A stretch of DNA of 64,000 nucleotides from Pseudomonas sp. MPC6 (GCF_006094435.1 NZ_CP034783.1:3933001-3997000), one strand, 5' to 3'; shown: positions 35,271 through 43,775, counted from the first letter of the stretch. Numbers and translations: made by a program. Notes: generated by a model from the letters alone, not told the origin.

Positions 35271-36158
35271 TCAGCCGACGCGCAATGCGCGCAAATCCAG
35301 ATGACCATCCTTGAGCGGCGGGCACCAGTAATAGCCGCCCGTGATCGGCCGGCTCATGCGGTACAGACCATCGGTGATGCCGTCTTCCAGGCCGCTCATG
35401 CGCCGCAATTGGGCTTCGAACGCATCGAGGGAAAAACCGAAGGCGAGGAACATCAGGCCGGCGCGGTCACCTTCGATCCACGGCATCGAACGACGGACCA
35501 CGAACGCTTCAGGGGCGAAGCTTTCCTGGGCGGTGCGTTTGACGTGGGCGGAGATCGGCGCATCGTCGAGCTCTTCGTTGTCGCTCAGGCGGCGGCCCAT
35601 GATGTTGTCCTTCTCATGGGAAGGCATCGCATTGAAGCCTTTGAGGTCGTGCTGCCACTGCTGGATCGCGGCGAAACTGCCTCCCACCAGGCCTTCGGCG
35701 CCCTCACCCACCAGCGCGGCGGCCACGGCGGCTTCGTCGTGGGGGTTTTCGGTGCCGTCTTCGTAACCGGTCAGGTCATGCCCGGTGAGGTGGCGGAACG
35801 TTTCGTTCATCTGCACCAGGCGCAAGGCCGGGGCCAGGGCGGCTTCGATGGCGTTGCTGCGATTGAGCAACTCGCCACGGTCGACTCCGTGCAACCAGCA
35901 CCATAGCGCGTGCTGGGTCGACGGGTTGTCGACGCCGACCCCGGTCAGCGCCGGAAAGGGACGCAGGCCTTCGATCTGGCCATGAAGCGCCTTGACCAGG
36001 GACTCGCCGAAACCGACCACAACCGACTTGCCGTCCACCAGTTGCATCAAGTTGTCGAGCGCGGCCGGGAGTGCAGCGGTCGATTCCAGTGCGAAGAACA
36101 TATGACGGGCTTGAGGGGGGACTGGGGTGGCGAGAATGCCCGGCTGGTAGTGGCTCAT
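35271..36158 (-). CDS. Dyp-type heme peroxidase
   Basis: 295 residues. It contains the Dyp hallmark GxxDG in 'LTGYEDGTENPHDEAAVAAA' (about 133-137). 'DAPISAHVKRTAQESF' (about 205) carries the likely proximal heme histidine, followed by 'FVVRRSMPWIEGDRAGLMFL' with a conserved arginine. 'SKPITGGYY'-like 'MSRPITGGYYWCPPLKDGHL' closes the protein. It decolorises dyes and oxidises phenolics or Mn in vitro; the physiological role is uncertain. No twin-arginine leader is present, so it should be cytosolic or encapsulated; no encapsulin gene is seen. AAGGAG precedes the ATG by five bases. A 9-bp inverted repeat lies upstream. Confidence 0.92.
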   Translation of the reverse strand: MSHYQPGILATPVPPQARHMFFALESTAALPAALDNLMQLVDGKSVVVGFGESLVKALHGQIEGLRPFPALTGVGVDNPSTQHALWCWLHGVDRGELLNRSNAIEAALAPALRLVQMNETFRHLTGHDLTGYEDGTENPHDEAAVAAALVGEGAEGLVGGSFAAIQQWQHDLKGFNAMPSHEKDNIMGRRLSDNEELDDAPISAHVKRTAQESFAPEAFVVRRSMPWIEGDRAGLMFLAFGFSLDAFEAQLRRMSGLEDGITDGLYRMSRPITGGYYWCPPLKDGHLDLRALRVG

Positions 36159-36185
36159 ATGAACTCCTTTGGAAAGAGCGCGAAG

Positions 36186-36226
36186 TTTACCCCCAGCGTT
36201 GGCCGTTGTGTGTTCCCGGGGGTAAA
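36186..36226. promoter_or_regulatory. Inverted repeat upstream of the Dyp peroxidase gene
   Basis: TTTACCCCC (36186-36194) and GGGGGTAAA (36218-36226) are perfect 9-bp arms 23 bases apart, 28 bases before the minus-strand ATG. This could be a regulator site or a leader hairpin. Otherwise 36159-36490 holds divergent promoters and no recognised gene. Confidence 0.5.
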
Positions 36227-36490
36227 AGAATGCTGGCTCGCCGCACGGCGCAGGGACTTTTAACCAATCAGGACAGGCTGCATGCCGTGGGTCATGACAA
36301 TCGGTGCAGCGATCTGGTAAAACGTTTCAGCCAGGCTGATCGAACGCGCAGCCTGCTCAGGGTTTCAAACCACTGCGCGACTGGTTTCCACTACTTTCGA
36401 CAGCCGCGTCGTGATCAGGCCTTGACCTGATCGCAGCGCATGGCGATAACAGACCTTATCCGCATCACCCAATCCAGACGGGGTAGCGAC

Positions 36491-38116
36491 ATGACCACAG
36501 CACAGATCCTTGGCAACCTGTTTCCCTCTGCCGGCGACATCCCGGAAAAATACCGCCTCGACGGCCAGATCGAGCAGCGTGAATACCTGGTCGACGGTGA
36601 GCTGAAAACCTGGTCAGGCGCCCTCGCCCAGGTCCGCAGCCCGGTGTACCTGGCCGGTGCGAGCGGCGACGAACAAGTCATCCTCGGCAGCACGCCATTG
36701 CTCGACGCCGACACCGCATTGACCGCCCTCGACGCCGCCGTCCGCGCCTATGACCGGGGTCAGGGGTTGTGGCCGACCATGCGCGTGGCCGAGCGGATCC
36801 AGCACGTCGAAACCTTCCTCGGCCGCATGCGCGAACAACGTGAAGCGGTGGTCAAGTTGTTGATGTGGGAGATCGGCAAGAACCTCAAGGACTCGGAAAA
36901 AGAGTTCGACCGCACCTGCGACTACATCGTCGACACCATCAACGCCCTCAAGGAACTCGACCGCCGCTCCAGTCGCTTCGAGCTGGAACAGGACACCCTC
37001 GGCCAGATCCGCCGCGTGCCCATGGGCGTGGCGTTGTGCATGGGGCCTTACAACTACCCGTTGAACGAAACCTTCACCACGCTGATTCCGGCGCTGATCA
37101 TGGGCAACACCGTGGTGTTCAAACCGGCCAAACTCGGCGTGCTGCTGATCCGTCCGCTGCTGGAAGCCTTCCGCGACAGCTTCCCGGCCGGGGTGATCAA
37201 CGTGATCTACGGCAGCGGCCGCGAGACCGTCAGCGCGCTGATGGCCAGCGGCAAGATCGACATCTTTGCGTTCATCGGCACCAACAAGGCCGCCAGCGAC
37301 CTGAAAAAACTGCACCCAAGACCGCACCGCCTGCGCGCGGCGCTGGGTCTGGATGCGAAGAACCCCGGTATCGTCCTGCCCGAGGTGGACCTGGACAACG
37401 CGGTCAGTGAAGCGCTGACCGGCTCCCTGTCCTTCAACGGTCAGCGCTGCACCGCGCTGAAAATCCTCTTCGTCCACGAAGATGTGGTCGAGGCCTTCAT
37501 CGAAAAATTCAACGCCAGACTCGCCACGCTCAAACCCGGCATGCCGTGGGACAGCGGCGTGGCGCTGACACCATTGCCGGAAGCGAGCAAGGTCGATTAC
37601 CTGCACTCGCTGGTGGCCGATGCGGTGAGCAAAGGCGCCGCCGTGGTCAACCCCAATGGCGGTGAAGCCCGCGCCTCGTTCTTCTACCCCGCCGTGCTGT
37701 ACCCGGTGACACCGCAGATGCGTGTCTATCAGGAAGAACAGTTCGGCCCGGTGGTGCCGATCGTGCCTTACCGGCATCTGGACACGGTGATCGACTACGT
37801 CCTGGAATCGGACTTCGGCCAGCAGTTGAGCATCTTCGGCACCAACCCGGTGGCGGTCGGCCGGCTGGTGGACACCTTCGCCAACCAGGTCGGGCGAATC
37901 AACCTCAACGCCCAGTGCCAGCGCGGCCCGGACACCTACCCGTTCAACGGCCGCAAGAACTCCGCCGAAGGCACGCTGTCGGTACATGATGCGCTGCGGG
38001 TGTTTTCGATCCGGACACTGGTGGCGACCAAGTTTCAGGAAACCAACAAGGAACTCATCAGCGATATCATCAGCGGACGCAGTTCGAGTTTCCTGACCAC
38101 CGATTACATTTTCTGA
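36491..38116 (+). CDS. GapN-like NADP-dependent glyceraldehyde-3-phosphate/aldehyde dehydrogenase
   Basis: 541 residues of the aldehyde dehydrogenase superfamily. 'RVPMGVALCMGPYNYPLNET' and 'ALIMGNTVVFKPAKLGVLLI' form the NADP-binding core (residues 175-220). 'SLSFNGQRCTALKILFVHED' carries the catalytic Cys320, and 'QEEQFGPVVPIVPYRHLD' the late conserved glutamate region. The N-terminal extension 'AQILGNLFPSAGDIPEKYRL' and the overall length fit the GapN-like group that oxidises glyceraldehyde-3-phosphate to 3-phosphoglycerate. Substrate assignment is by resemblance only. The start at 36491 is preferred because the family N-terminus begins there; the ribosome site is weak. An FUSC gene follows closely. 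Confidence 0.85.
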   Translation: MTTAQILGNLFPSAGDIPEKYRLDGQIEQREYLVDGELKTWSGALAQVRSPVYLAGASGDEQVILGSTPLLDADTALTALDAAVRAYDRGQGLWPTMRVAERIQHVETFLGRMREQREAVVKLLMWEIGKNLKDSEKEFDRTCDYIVDTINALKELDRRSSRFELEQDTLGQIRRVPMGVALCMGPYNYPLNETFTTLIPALIMGNTVVFKPAKLGVLLIRPLLEAFRDSFPAGVINVIYGSGRETVSALMASGKIDIFAFIGTNKAASDLKKLHPRPHRLRAALGLDAKNPGIVLPEVDLDNAVSEALTGSLSFNGQRCTALKILFVHEDVVEAFIEKFNARLATLKPGMPWDSGVALTPLPEASKVDYLHSLVADAVSKGAAVVNPNGGEARASFFYPAVLYPVTPQMRVYQEEQFGPVVPIVPYRHLDTVIDYVLESDFGQQLSIFGTNPVAVGRLVDTFANQVGRINLNAQCQRGPDTYPFNGRKNSAEGTLSVHDALRVFSIRTLVATKFQETNKELISDIISGRSSSFLTTDYIF

Positions 38117-38172
38117 GGAGATCAAGCCTGAGCACATTCAGAGCCAACCGACTGCCACCACTGCTGCGCCGG

Positions 38173-39204
38173 ATGCTGCGTCCGTTACTGGACCCGTACC
38201 GGCGCTATCGCCACGCCAGACTGATCCACGCGGTGCGCGTATCGCTTGGATTGCTGGCCACGATCCTGCTGACCACCGGCATCAACCTGCCCCATGGTGA
38301 GTGGGCATCGGTGACGATGCTGGTGGTGATCGGCGGCTTGCAGCATCACGGCAATATCGGCAAAAAGGCTGCCGAACGCGCCATCGGCACCTTGATCGGC
38401 GCCGCTGTCGGTCTGGCGCTGGTGGCGCAAGAGGCCTGGCTCGGCATGCCTTGGCTGACCTATTTCGAGATGGCCGTGGTGTGCGGGTTTTTCTCGTACC
38501 ACGCCATCGGCAAGGGCGGTTACACCGCGCTGCTGTCGGCGATCACCGTGTTCATCGTCGCCGGGCATGGCGACAATCCAGTCACCGACGGGTTGTGGCG
38601 CGGGGTCGATATCCTGATCGGCATTGCCCTGGCCCTGGCGTTTTCCTTCGCCCTGCCGCTGTACGCGGTCTACTCCTGGCGCTACAACCTGGCCGACGCT
38701 TTGCGCGACTGCGCGGCGATCCACGCCCGCATCATCAATGGCCAGTCGGTCAGCGATGACGAATACCACAAAATCATGGGCCGCCTGAACACGGTGATGC
38801 TGCAACTGCGCTCGCTGATGCCGTCGGTGTCCAAGGAAGTGCGGATTTCCATGACCGAACTCGATGCCATCCAGCGCCATCTGCGCCTGTGTATCAGCAC
38901 CCTGGAAATCCTCGGCAACACCCGGCCGGATACCAACGACCCCGTGGCCATGGCCAATCTGCAATCGACGCTCAAAGCCGAGCATCGGCTGATTCGGGTG
39001 CAGTTGATCGGCATGGCCCGGGCGTTGAAATCCGGTGCCACCCAGCGCCTCAGTCGGCCCGCCGAACTGCCGACCGATGCCAGCCTGGATGCCCCGGTCT
39101 ATAACGCCCTGGACGGCTACCGGTTGCTGAACCGCCAGCTGGCCGCCAACATCGGCCAGATGCGCCAGCGCCTGGCCAAGACCGCGCCGCGCTGGAACAT
39201 CTGA
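38173..39204 (+). CDS. FUSC/YccS-like inner membrane protein
   Basis: 343 residues from the ATG. About six hydrophobic helices in residues 15-160 ('VRVSLGLLATILLTTGINLP', 'WASVTMLVVIGGLQHHGNIG', 'GTLIGAAVGLALVAQE') are followed by a long cytoplasmic helical region, the pattern of FUSC-family (fusaric acid resistance/aromatic acid efflux-type) proteins. The ATG has no ribosome site. GAGGAG at 38115-38120 is followed seven bases later by an in-frame CTG (38128), which would add 15 residues ('STFRANRLPPLLRRM'), so a non-standard CTG start is likely. It lies just after the GapN-like gene and is probably cotranscribed. Confidence 0.82.
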   Translation: MLRPLLDPYRRYRHARLIHAVRVSLGLLATILLTTGINLPHGEWASVTMLVVIGGLQHHGNIGKKAAERAIGTLIGAAVGLALVAQEAWLGMPWLTYFEMAVVCGFFSYHAIGKGGYTALLSAITVFIVAGHGDNPVTDGLWRGVDILIGIALALAFSFALPLYAVYSWRYNLADALRDCAAIHARIINGQSVSDDEYHKIMGRLNTVMLQLRSLMPSVSKEVRISMTELDAIQRHLRLCISTLEILGNTRPDTNDPVAMANLQSTLKAEHRLIRVQLIGMARALKSGATQRLSRPAELPTDASLDAPVYNALDGYRLLNRQLAANIGQMRQRLAKTAPRWNI

Positions 39205-39211
39205 CGCCGGT

Positions 39212-40105
39212 TCAGGGCGTGACCGTGCGCCGCCATTTCAGGGTCCAGCCCTGCTGCATGCCGGCAGCCGCCAGGAGAATCGCGGCGACACCCAGCCATT
39301 GCAGGGGCTCCAGGCGATGGCCGAAGGCAAACCAGTCGACGAAGATCGCCGCAATCGGGTAGATGAACGACAACGCACCGGTCAGTGCCGTCGGCAGTTT
39401 CTGAATCGCGCCGTACAGCAGCACATACATCACGCCGGTGTGGACAATGCCCAGGGTCACCAGGCTGGCCCAGGCGCTGGGTGCCTGGGGCAGCGCCGAG
39501 AAGTGCGCGAACGGCGCGAGCAGCAGCACGCCGGTGCTGACCTGGATCAGCGCGATCAGGTGCGGCGGCGTACCGGTCAGGCGCTTGATGATCAGCGCGG
39601 CAATCGCATAAAGGAATGCAGCGCCCAGCGCCAGGGCGATGCCAACCAGGTAATCATTGCCGCTTTCATTCTGGTCGCCATGGGCGCTGACAATGGCCAA
39701 CATCCCGAGAAACGAGATGCCCAGCCAGAACAGTTTCTGCAGGGTGATTTTCTCGTTGAGGAATAACGCCGCCAACCCCACCAGCATGAACGGCTGAACG
39801 TTGTACACCGCGGTACCGATGGCAATCGAGGCGCGGGAGTAAGACGCGAACAGCAATACCCAGTTGCCGACAATCGCCACGCCGCTGAGCACGGCCAGCA
39901 AGAAGGTGGTGCGGGTCAGGATGCCGGGGCGCAGGAAGCCGAATGCCGCGCAAATCAGCAACAAGGTCCCGGCGCCGAACACGCAGCGCCAGAACACCAC
40001 GTCCAGCACCGGTTGCCCGGACACCAGCACGAACCAGCCGATGGTCCCGGAAATCAGCATGGCGGCGGTCATTTCAAATGAGCCGCGACGTATTGTCTTG
40101 TCCAT
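39212..40105 (-). CDS. EamA/DMT-family transporter
   Basis: 297 residues with about ten transmembrane helices in two EamA repeats. Examples are 'MTAAMLISGTIGWFVLVSG' and 'DVVFWRCVFGAGTLLLICAA' in the first, and 'GIALALGAAFLYAIAALIIK' and 'TGALSFIYPIAAIFVDWFAF' in the second. These export amino acids or other metabolites. AGGAG lies seven bases before the ATG at 40105; an adjacent ATG (40108) is possible, and a much longer open frame to 40396 is rejected. It is divergent from an Lrp/AsnC regulator, a common pairing for amino-acid exporters, so its substrate may be an amino acid (inference). Confidence 0.88.
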   Translation of the reverse strand: MDKTIRRGSFEMTAAMLISGTIGWFVLVSGQPVLDVVFWRCVFGAGTLLLICAAFGFLRPGILTRTTFLLAVLSGVAIVGNWVLLFASYSRASIAIGTAVYNVQPFMLVGLAALFLNEKITLQKLFWLGISFLGMLAIVSAHGDQNESGNDYLVGIALALGAAFLYAIAALIIKRLTGTPPHLIALIQVSTGVLLLAPFAHFSALPQAPSAWASLVTLGIVHTGVMYVLLYGAIQKLPTALTGALSFIYPIAAIFVDWFAFGHRLEPLQWLGVAAILLAAAGMQQGWTLKWRRTVTP

Positions 40106-40241
40106 CATCAGACTCCTGTGTGTGAGCCCAAAGTATGCCAATCCGCCCGGGGGCTTCTCCAGCGCAAAAATCAGGCTAAACTCGGTTTCTGCCTTTTTTA
40201 TCAAGGCGGTTCCGATTAATTGCCTAATCGAGGATTTCGCC

Positions 40242-40679
40242 ATGACCGATGACATCGACCAGGTGCTGATCACCGCCTTGATGGAGGACTCGCGGCGCTC
40301 GCTCAAGGCCCTGGCGAACATCAGCGGACTGTCTTCGCCCAGTGTTGCCGAACGCCTGCGCCGCCTCGAAGAACGAGGTGTACTCAAGGGATACACGGTA
40401 GAGATCGATCCCAGATGCTTCGGCTATCAACTGCAGGCCATCGTCCGTATCCGCCCGCTGCCGGGTCAGTTGCAGGAGGTGGAGCGGCAGATCCAGGCGA
40501 TCCCCGAGTTCACCGAATGTGACAAGGTTACTGGGGACGATTGCTTCATTGCCCGGTTGCATGTGCGGTCGATGGAGCAACTGGACACATTGCTTGACCG
40601 GCTTAATAGCCATGCTGAAACCAACACGGCTATTGTCAAGAAGACGCCGGTCAAGCGGCGGTTGCCACCGATGGCATGA
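40242..40679 (+). CDS. Lrp/AsnC-family transcriptional regulator
   Basis: 145 residues. The N-terminal helix-turn-helix is 'LITALMEDSRRSLKALANIS' and 'LSSPSVAERLRRLEERGVLK'; a RAM effector domain follows ('IVRIRPLPGQLQEVERQIQA', 'TGDDCFIARLHVRSMEQLD'). GAGG at 40230-40233 sets the ATG. The gene is divergent from the EamA transporter with 136 bases between starts, so it probably activates that exporter in response to an amino acid. An upstream open frame extends far but is the antisense of the transporter. Confidence 0.9.
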   Translation: MTDDIDQVLITALMEDSRRSLKALANISGLSSPSVAERLRRLEERGVLKGYTVEIDPRCFGYQLQAIVRIRPLPGQLQEVERQIQAIPEFTECDKVTGDDCFIARLHVRSMEQLDTLLDRLNSHAETNTAIVKKTPVKRRLPPMA

Positions 40680-40782
40680 GTACGCAGCCAGACGGCCGGG
40701 GCGTGAGGGGGCGTGCACCGCAAAAGCCAAAGCGAGGCGGCCTACCAGCCGACCTGGCTCCCTGATCCGCACACAATCCAAC

Positions 40783-40810
40783 TGTAGGAGCTGGCTTGCC
40801 AGCGAAGGCG
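40783..40810. repeat. Single REP downstream of the Lrp gene
   Basis: GTAGGAGCTGGCTTGCCAGC followed by GAAGGCG. The rest of 40680-40965 shows no gene. Confidence 0.8.
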
Positions 40811-40965
40811 CCCTGACAGCCGCCCCATCTCTTCCGACCCTACTCAATCCCCCTGTAGATACCGTCTTGAACCTCACCGGACACTTTCTTCACGAACACC
40901 TCAAAACGACAAATCAACGACAACACTGCAAGCCCTGATCCCCCACGACGCTCTACAAAAGCCAA

Positions 40966-40994
40966 TAAAAAAACCCGCCGAAGCGGGTTTTTTA
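40966..40994. terminator. Bidirectional intrinsic terminator
   Basis: AAACCCGC-CGAA-GCGGGTTT, flanked by A-tract and T-tract, between the Lrp gene and the 3' end of the minus-strand Bax inhibitor gene. It should stop transcription from both sides. Confidence 0.9.
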
Positions 40995-41008
40995 CTCAAC
41001 GCCAGCGA

Positions 41009-41680
41009 TCAGTCATCGCGGCTCATGATGCCGAAGATCTGCAACAAGCTGATAAACAGGTTGTAGATCGATACATACAGGCTGATGGTCGCCATGATGT
41101 AGTTACGCTCGCCGCCATGGATGATGGCGCTGGTCTGGAACAGAATGCAGACCGAGGAGAACAGCACGAAACCTGCGCTGATCGCCAGTTGCAGGCCGCT
41201 GATCTGGAAGAAGAAGCTGGCAACCACCGCACCCAGCAACACGAAGAAACCCGCAGTGATGAAGCCACTGAGGAAACTCATGTCCTTGCGGGAGATCAGC
41301 ACATAGGCCGACAGGCCGCCAAACACCAGCGCGGTCATCGCGAAGGCCGAGCTCACGACTTCGGCGCCGCCCTGCATGCCCAGGTAACGGTTGAGAATCG
41401 GGCCGAGCAGGAAACCCATGAAACCGGTCAGGGCAAATGCCGACACCAGGCCCCAGGCGGAATCACGGAGCTTGTTGGTCAGGAAGAAAAGGCCGTAGAA
41501 ACCGATCAGCACCACGAAAATGTTCGGGTAGCCGACACGCATCTGCTGGGCGACATACGCCATCACGCCGCTGAATGCGAGGGTGAGGGCGAGTAAGCCG
41601 TAAGTGTTGCGCAGGACGCGGCTAACCTCTAGCTGCTCAGCCTGCACGCTGTTATTAACTGCGTAATCCTGTTCGCGCAT
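41009..41680 (-). CDS. Bax inhibitor-1/YccA family membrane protein
   Basis: 223 residues, seven hydrophobic helices. 'LRNTYGLLALTLAFSGVMAY' opens the family domain; 'GYPNIFVVLIGFYGLFFLTN', 'RKDMSFLSGFITAGFFVLLG' and 'GGERNYIMATISLYVSIYNL' follow. The conserved tail has acidic residues for the pH-sensitive channel seen in BsYetJ. E. coli YccA modulates FtsH, and a quality-control role is possible. It is monocistronic with a strong terminator and lies beside a tRNA gene, an apparently core-genome setting. Confidence 0.92.
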   Translation of the reverse strand: MREQDYAVNNSVQAEQLEVSRVLRNTYGLLALTLAFSGVMAYVAQQMRVGYPNIFVVLIGFYGLFFLTNKLRDSAWGLVSAFALTGFMGFLLGPILNRYLGMQGGAEVVSSAFAMTALVFGGLSAYVLISRKDMSFLSGFITAGFFVLLGAVVASFFFQISGLQLAISAGFVLFSSVCILFQTSAIIHGGERNYIMATISLYVSIYNLFISLLQIFGIMSRDD

Positions 41681-41757
41681 GGCGACACTCCTGTTGGTTT
41701 GAAACGTTCAGTCGCAAAGATCATAACAGACGCTCTGTAACAAGCTACGAAGAGAGT

Positions 41758-41785
41758 TTGACAGTGTGTTTCATTCAGGTATTAT
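41758..41785 (+). promoter_or_regulatory. Sigma-70-type promoter of tRNA-Ser
   Basis: TTGACA (41758-41763), 16 bases, TATTAT (41780-41785); the tRNA begins 18 bases after the -10. Confidence 0.75.
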
Positions 41786-41803
41786 GGCGCCCGCAACGCA
41801 AAC

Positions 41804-41891
41804 GGAGGTGTGGCCGAGTGGTTTAAGGCAACGGTCTTGAAAACCGTCGACTGTAACAGGTCCATGAGTTCGAATCCCATCGCCTCCGCCA
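41804..41891 (+). tRNA. tRNA-Ser (anticodon TGA)
   Basis: 88 nucleotides with encoded CCA. The acceptor stem GGAGGTG pairs with CGCCTCC (one G-T pair). The anticodon arm ACGGT-CTTGAAA-ACCGT exposes TGA. A long variable arm typical of class II tRNAs and a T-loop TTCGAAT follow. It has its own promoter and terminator. Its 3' two-thirds, from the anticodon arm onward, are duplicated at 43662-43775. Confidence 0.95.
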
Positions 41892-41945
41892 TCTTTATAC
41901 GACAAAGCCCTGATTATTCAGGGCTTTGTCGTTTCTGGGGTTTGG
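41832..41945. repeat. Left 114-bp direct repeat (att-like) in tRNA-Ser and its terminator
   Basis: This segment begins in the anticodon arm (CGGTCTTGA), runs through the tRNA 3' end and terminator and stops at TGGGGTTTGG. It matches 43662-43775 with two differences, one being A to C in the anticodon loop. The two copies are offset by 1830 bases. Confidence 0.92.
41900..41931 (+). terminator. Intrinsic terminator of tRNA-Ser
   Basis: CGACAAAGCCCTGA-TTAT-TCAGGGCTTTGTCG, a perfect 14-bp stem, followed by TTT. Confidence 0.9.
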
Positions 41946-41981
41946 TGCACGAGGCAAAGGCAACACCATGGATCGGCTTCA

Positions 41982-43397
41982 TCAGTCTTCTTCTCTCAGC
42001 GCATTGATCCGCCCTGATTTTTCTGCGGCCACCAGCGCGGCATGGTCCTTTGCATTTTGATCGGCATAGGCGATGGCAAATTTTCCGATGGCCTGGTCGA
42101 ATGAATCCGTCTTGCCCAAGTAGCCACTAATAAGAGCCGCATCCCCTGATTTGGCGTGGGCACGGGCGAGGGTAAGACCGCACCACTCGGCGTACATCTT
42201 CATTCGTGCGGCGGATATGCCTTCGATGGGCGCTGACATTTTCATGTCTCGCAACTGGCGTACAAAGAAATACCGGCCGTTTTGGCTGCGTGTCCAGCCC
42301 AAAAAGATGTCGCTGGAGGACTGCATCAGACGCTGCCCCGTGACTACGCGCTGCCCTTGGTTCTCGTAGTCGCTCTTGCCTGCATAGGGCGCCAGTACCG
42401 AGGTACAGGCTTCCTTGAATTGCAGGAGCAAAGGGTGGTTTTCCGCGGAAAAGAACAGACCGACGAAACAATAGGTACCGACGCTGCCGATCCCGACAGC
42501 TTTGACGGCAATGTCTTCGAGACGGTAACGATCAAAGAGCACGCGCCGTTCATGGGGCAGCGACAATCGATAATCTTGCAGAGCCAAACGGACGTTCTGC
42601 ACGAAGCCCTTTTCATACACATGAAACAGTATGGGCGGCTGATCGATCAGCCGCCGACGCCCCCCAACTTCGCTGCTGATCTTGGGATAGAGGTAATCGC
42701 CGACACGCATCCTGGCCTTTGCAACCACTTGCTCCCGAACTTTCTTGATTTCAGCATTGGGTGCCATATCGATGATCGATTGGGCATCCAGGTGGTCATA
42801 CCAGACATCCAGTGGGCTCATCTTCGAAAATTTGCGCAGGCGCTCGCGGTAAGCACGAACGCATTCGGCAGCAATGGCCCGTGCGTCTTTTTCGCTGATT
42901 TGGTTATCGCGTGCGGCCACGGCAAAACTGATCGCCAAGCGTTTTACATCCCATTCCCAAGGGGCTGGGAGCGTTTCGTCGAAATCGTTGATGTCAAAAA
43001 TCAGATTGCGCTCAGGTGTCGCGAACAACCCGAAGTTCATCAGGTGGCAATCCCCGCAAGCCTGCACCGCAATGCCAGTGGTCGGGGTAGTGGCCAGGTC
43101 ATGCGCCATCAAACCCGCAGCGCCGCGCAAAAAGGTGAATGGACTGCGCAACATGCGCCCGTAGCGCACAGGCACCAGATTGGGCAGTCGATAACGGTTG
43201 GACTCCTCGAGGAGATCGATAGGGTCACGGTGTTTGCGCGGTAGTTTCCATACGGCGTGAACCGAATGCGGCAGACGCTCGCGTAATTGCTCACCCGCGT
43301 ACAGACGCTCCTTGCGCGAGTGAAAGACTAGTTCGTCCCCGTTGCCTTCCGATTGCTTTGTCATGCTGCTGGCAGACTTATTTTTGCGGGGGGACAT
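41982..43397 (-). CDS. DUF2252 family protein, sole gene of a tRNA-flanked cassette
   Basis: 471 residues. The DUF2252 pattern includes 'VPVRYGRMLRSPFTFLRGAA', 'VQACGDCHLMNFGLFATPER', 'LIFDINDFDETLPAPWEWDV' and 'KRLAISFAVAARDN'. The HxxN and DxxD-like segments resemble the active site of aminoglycoside-phosphotransferase/kinase-like folds, and a late conserved 'FVRQLRDMKMSAPIEG' follows. The family's biochemical role is not established. AAGGAG, five bases upstream, fixes the start at 43397; a longer frame to 43415 overlaps this site. It is antisense to the tRNA, is flanked by the 114-bp repeats, and its base composition is more A+T-rich than the core genes. It is the only recognisable cargo. 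Confidence 0.88.
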   Translation of the reverse strand: MSPRKNKSASSMTKQSEGNGDELVFHSRKERLYAGEQLRERLPHSVHAVWKLPRKHRDPIDLLEESNRYRLPNLVPVRYGRMLRSPFTFLRGAAGLMAHDLATTPTTGIAVQACGDCHLMNFGLFATPERNLIFDINDFDETLPAPWEWDVKRLAISFAVAARDNQISEKDARAIAAECVRAYRERLRKFSKMSPLDVWYDHLDAQSIIDMAPNAEIKKVREQVVAKARMRVGDYLYPKISSEVGGRRRLIDQPPILFHVYEKGFVQNVRLALQDYRLSLPHERRVLFDRYRLEDIAVKAVGIGSVGTYCFVGLFFSAENHPLLLQFKEACTSVLAPYAGKSDYENQGQRVVTGQRLMQSSSDIFLGWTRSQNGRYFFVRQLRDMKMSAPIEGISAARMKMYAEWCGLTLARAHAKSGDAALISGYLGKTDSFDQAIGKFAIAYADQNAKDHAALVAAEKSGRINALREED

Positions 43398-43661
43398 GTC
43401 CACTCCTTTGCTCAACGAAGTCTAACTCGCTTGGACACAGGATCTGGTAAGGCGACTGTTCCATCAGCCAACAGAGAGCGCGTGCACCGGCATCCTGGAA
43501 AGCGCCGAAGGCTATTATTTCAAGCGTAGCAGCTCTGATCTTGGGTGCTGTATTGCGCCGGGTGTATTGAATTGACTCTGGAATCGTAGACTTATCCGAA
43601 TGGCTGCTTGCTTGCCAAGCGGTCACTCGCTACAGACCACGAATTACGGGCATTTGTATCT
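43398..43661. other. Region upstream of the DUF2252 gene, no clear gene
   Basis: This should hold the DUF2252 promoter. An 82-codon minus-strand open frame starting at 43626 overlaps the DUF2252 start by 20 bases; it has no recognised domain and no clear ribosome site, so I do not call it. No integrase remnant is recognised. Confidence 0.5.
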
Positions 43662-43775
43662 CGGTCTTGACAACCGTCGACTGTAACAGGTCCATGAGTT
43701 CGAATCCCATCGCCTCCGCCATCTTTATACGACAAAGCCCTGATTTTTCAGGGCTTTGTCGTTTCTGGGGTTTGG
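43662..43775. repeat. Right 114-bp direct repeat (att-like tRNA-Ser 3' fragment)
   Basis: It copies the tRNA-Ser from its anticodon arm to the CCA plus the terminator hairpin (stem 43730-43761), but lacks the 5' third of the tRNA, so it is not a functional tRNA. It is the displaced end expected after site-specific insertion into the tRNA gene. Confidence 0.92.

Noticed and set aside
43662-43728. A second tRNA-Ser gene
   Set aside because: It lacks the acceptor 5' strand and D arm and has a changed anticodon loop, so it is only a 3' fragment.
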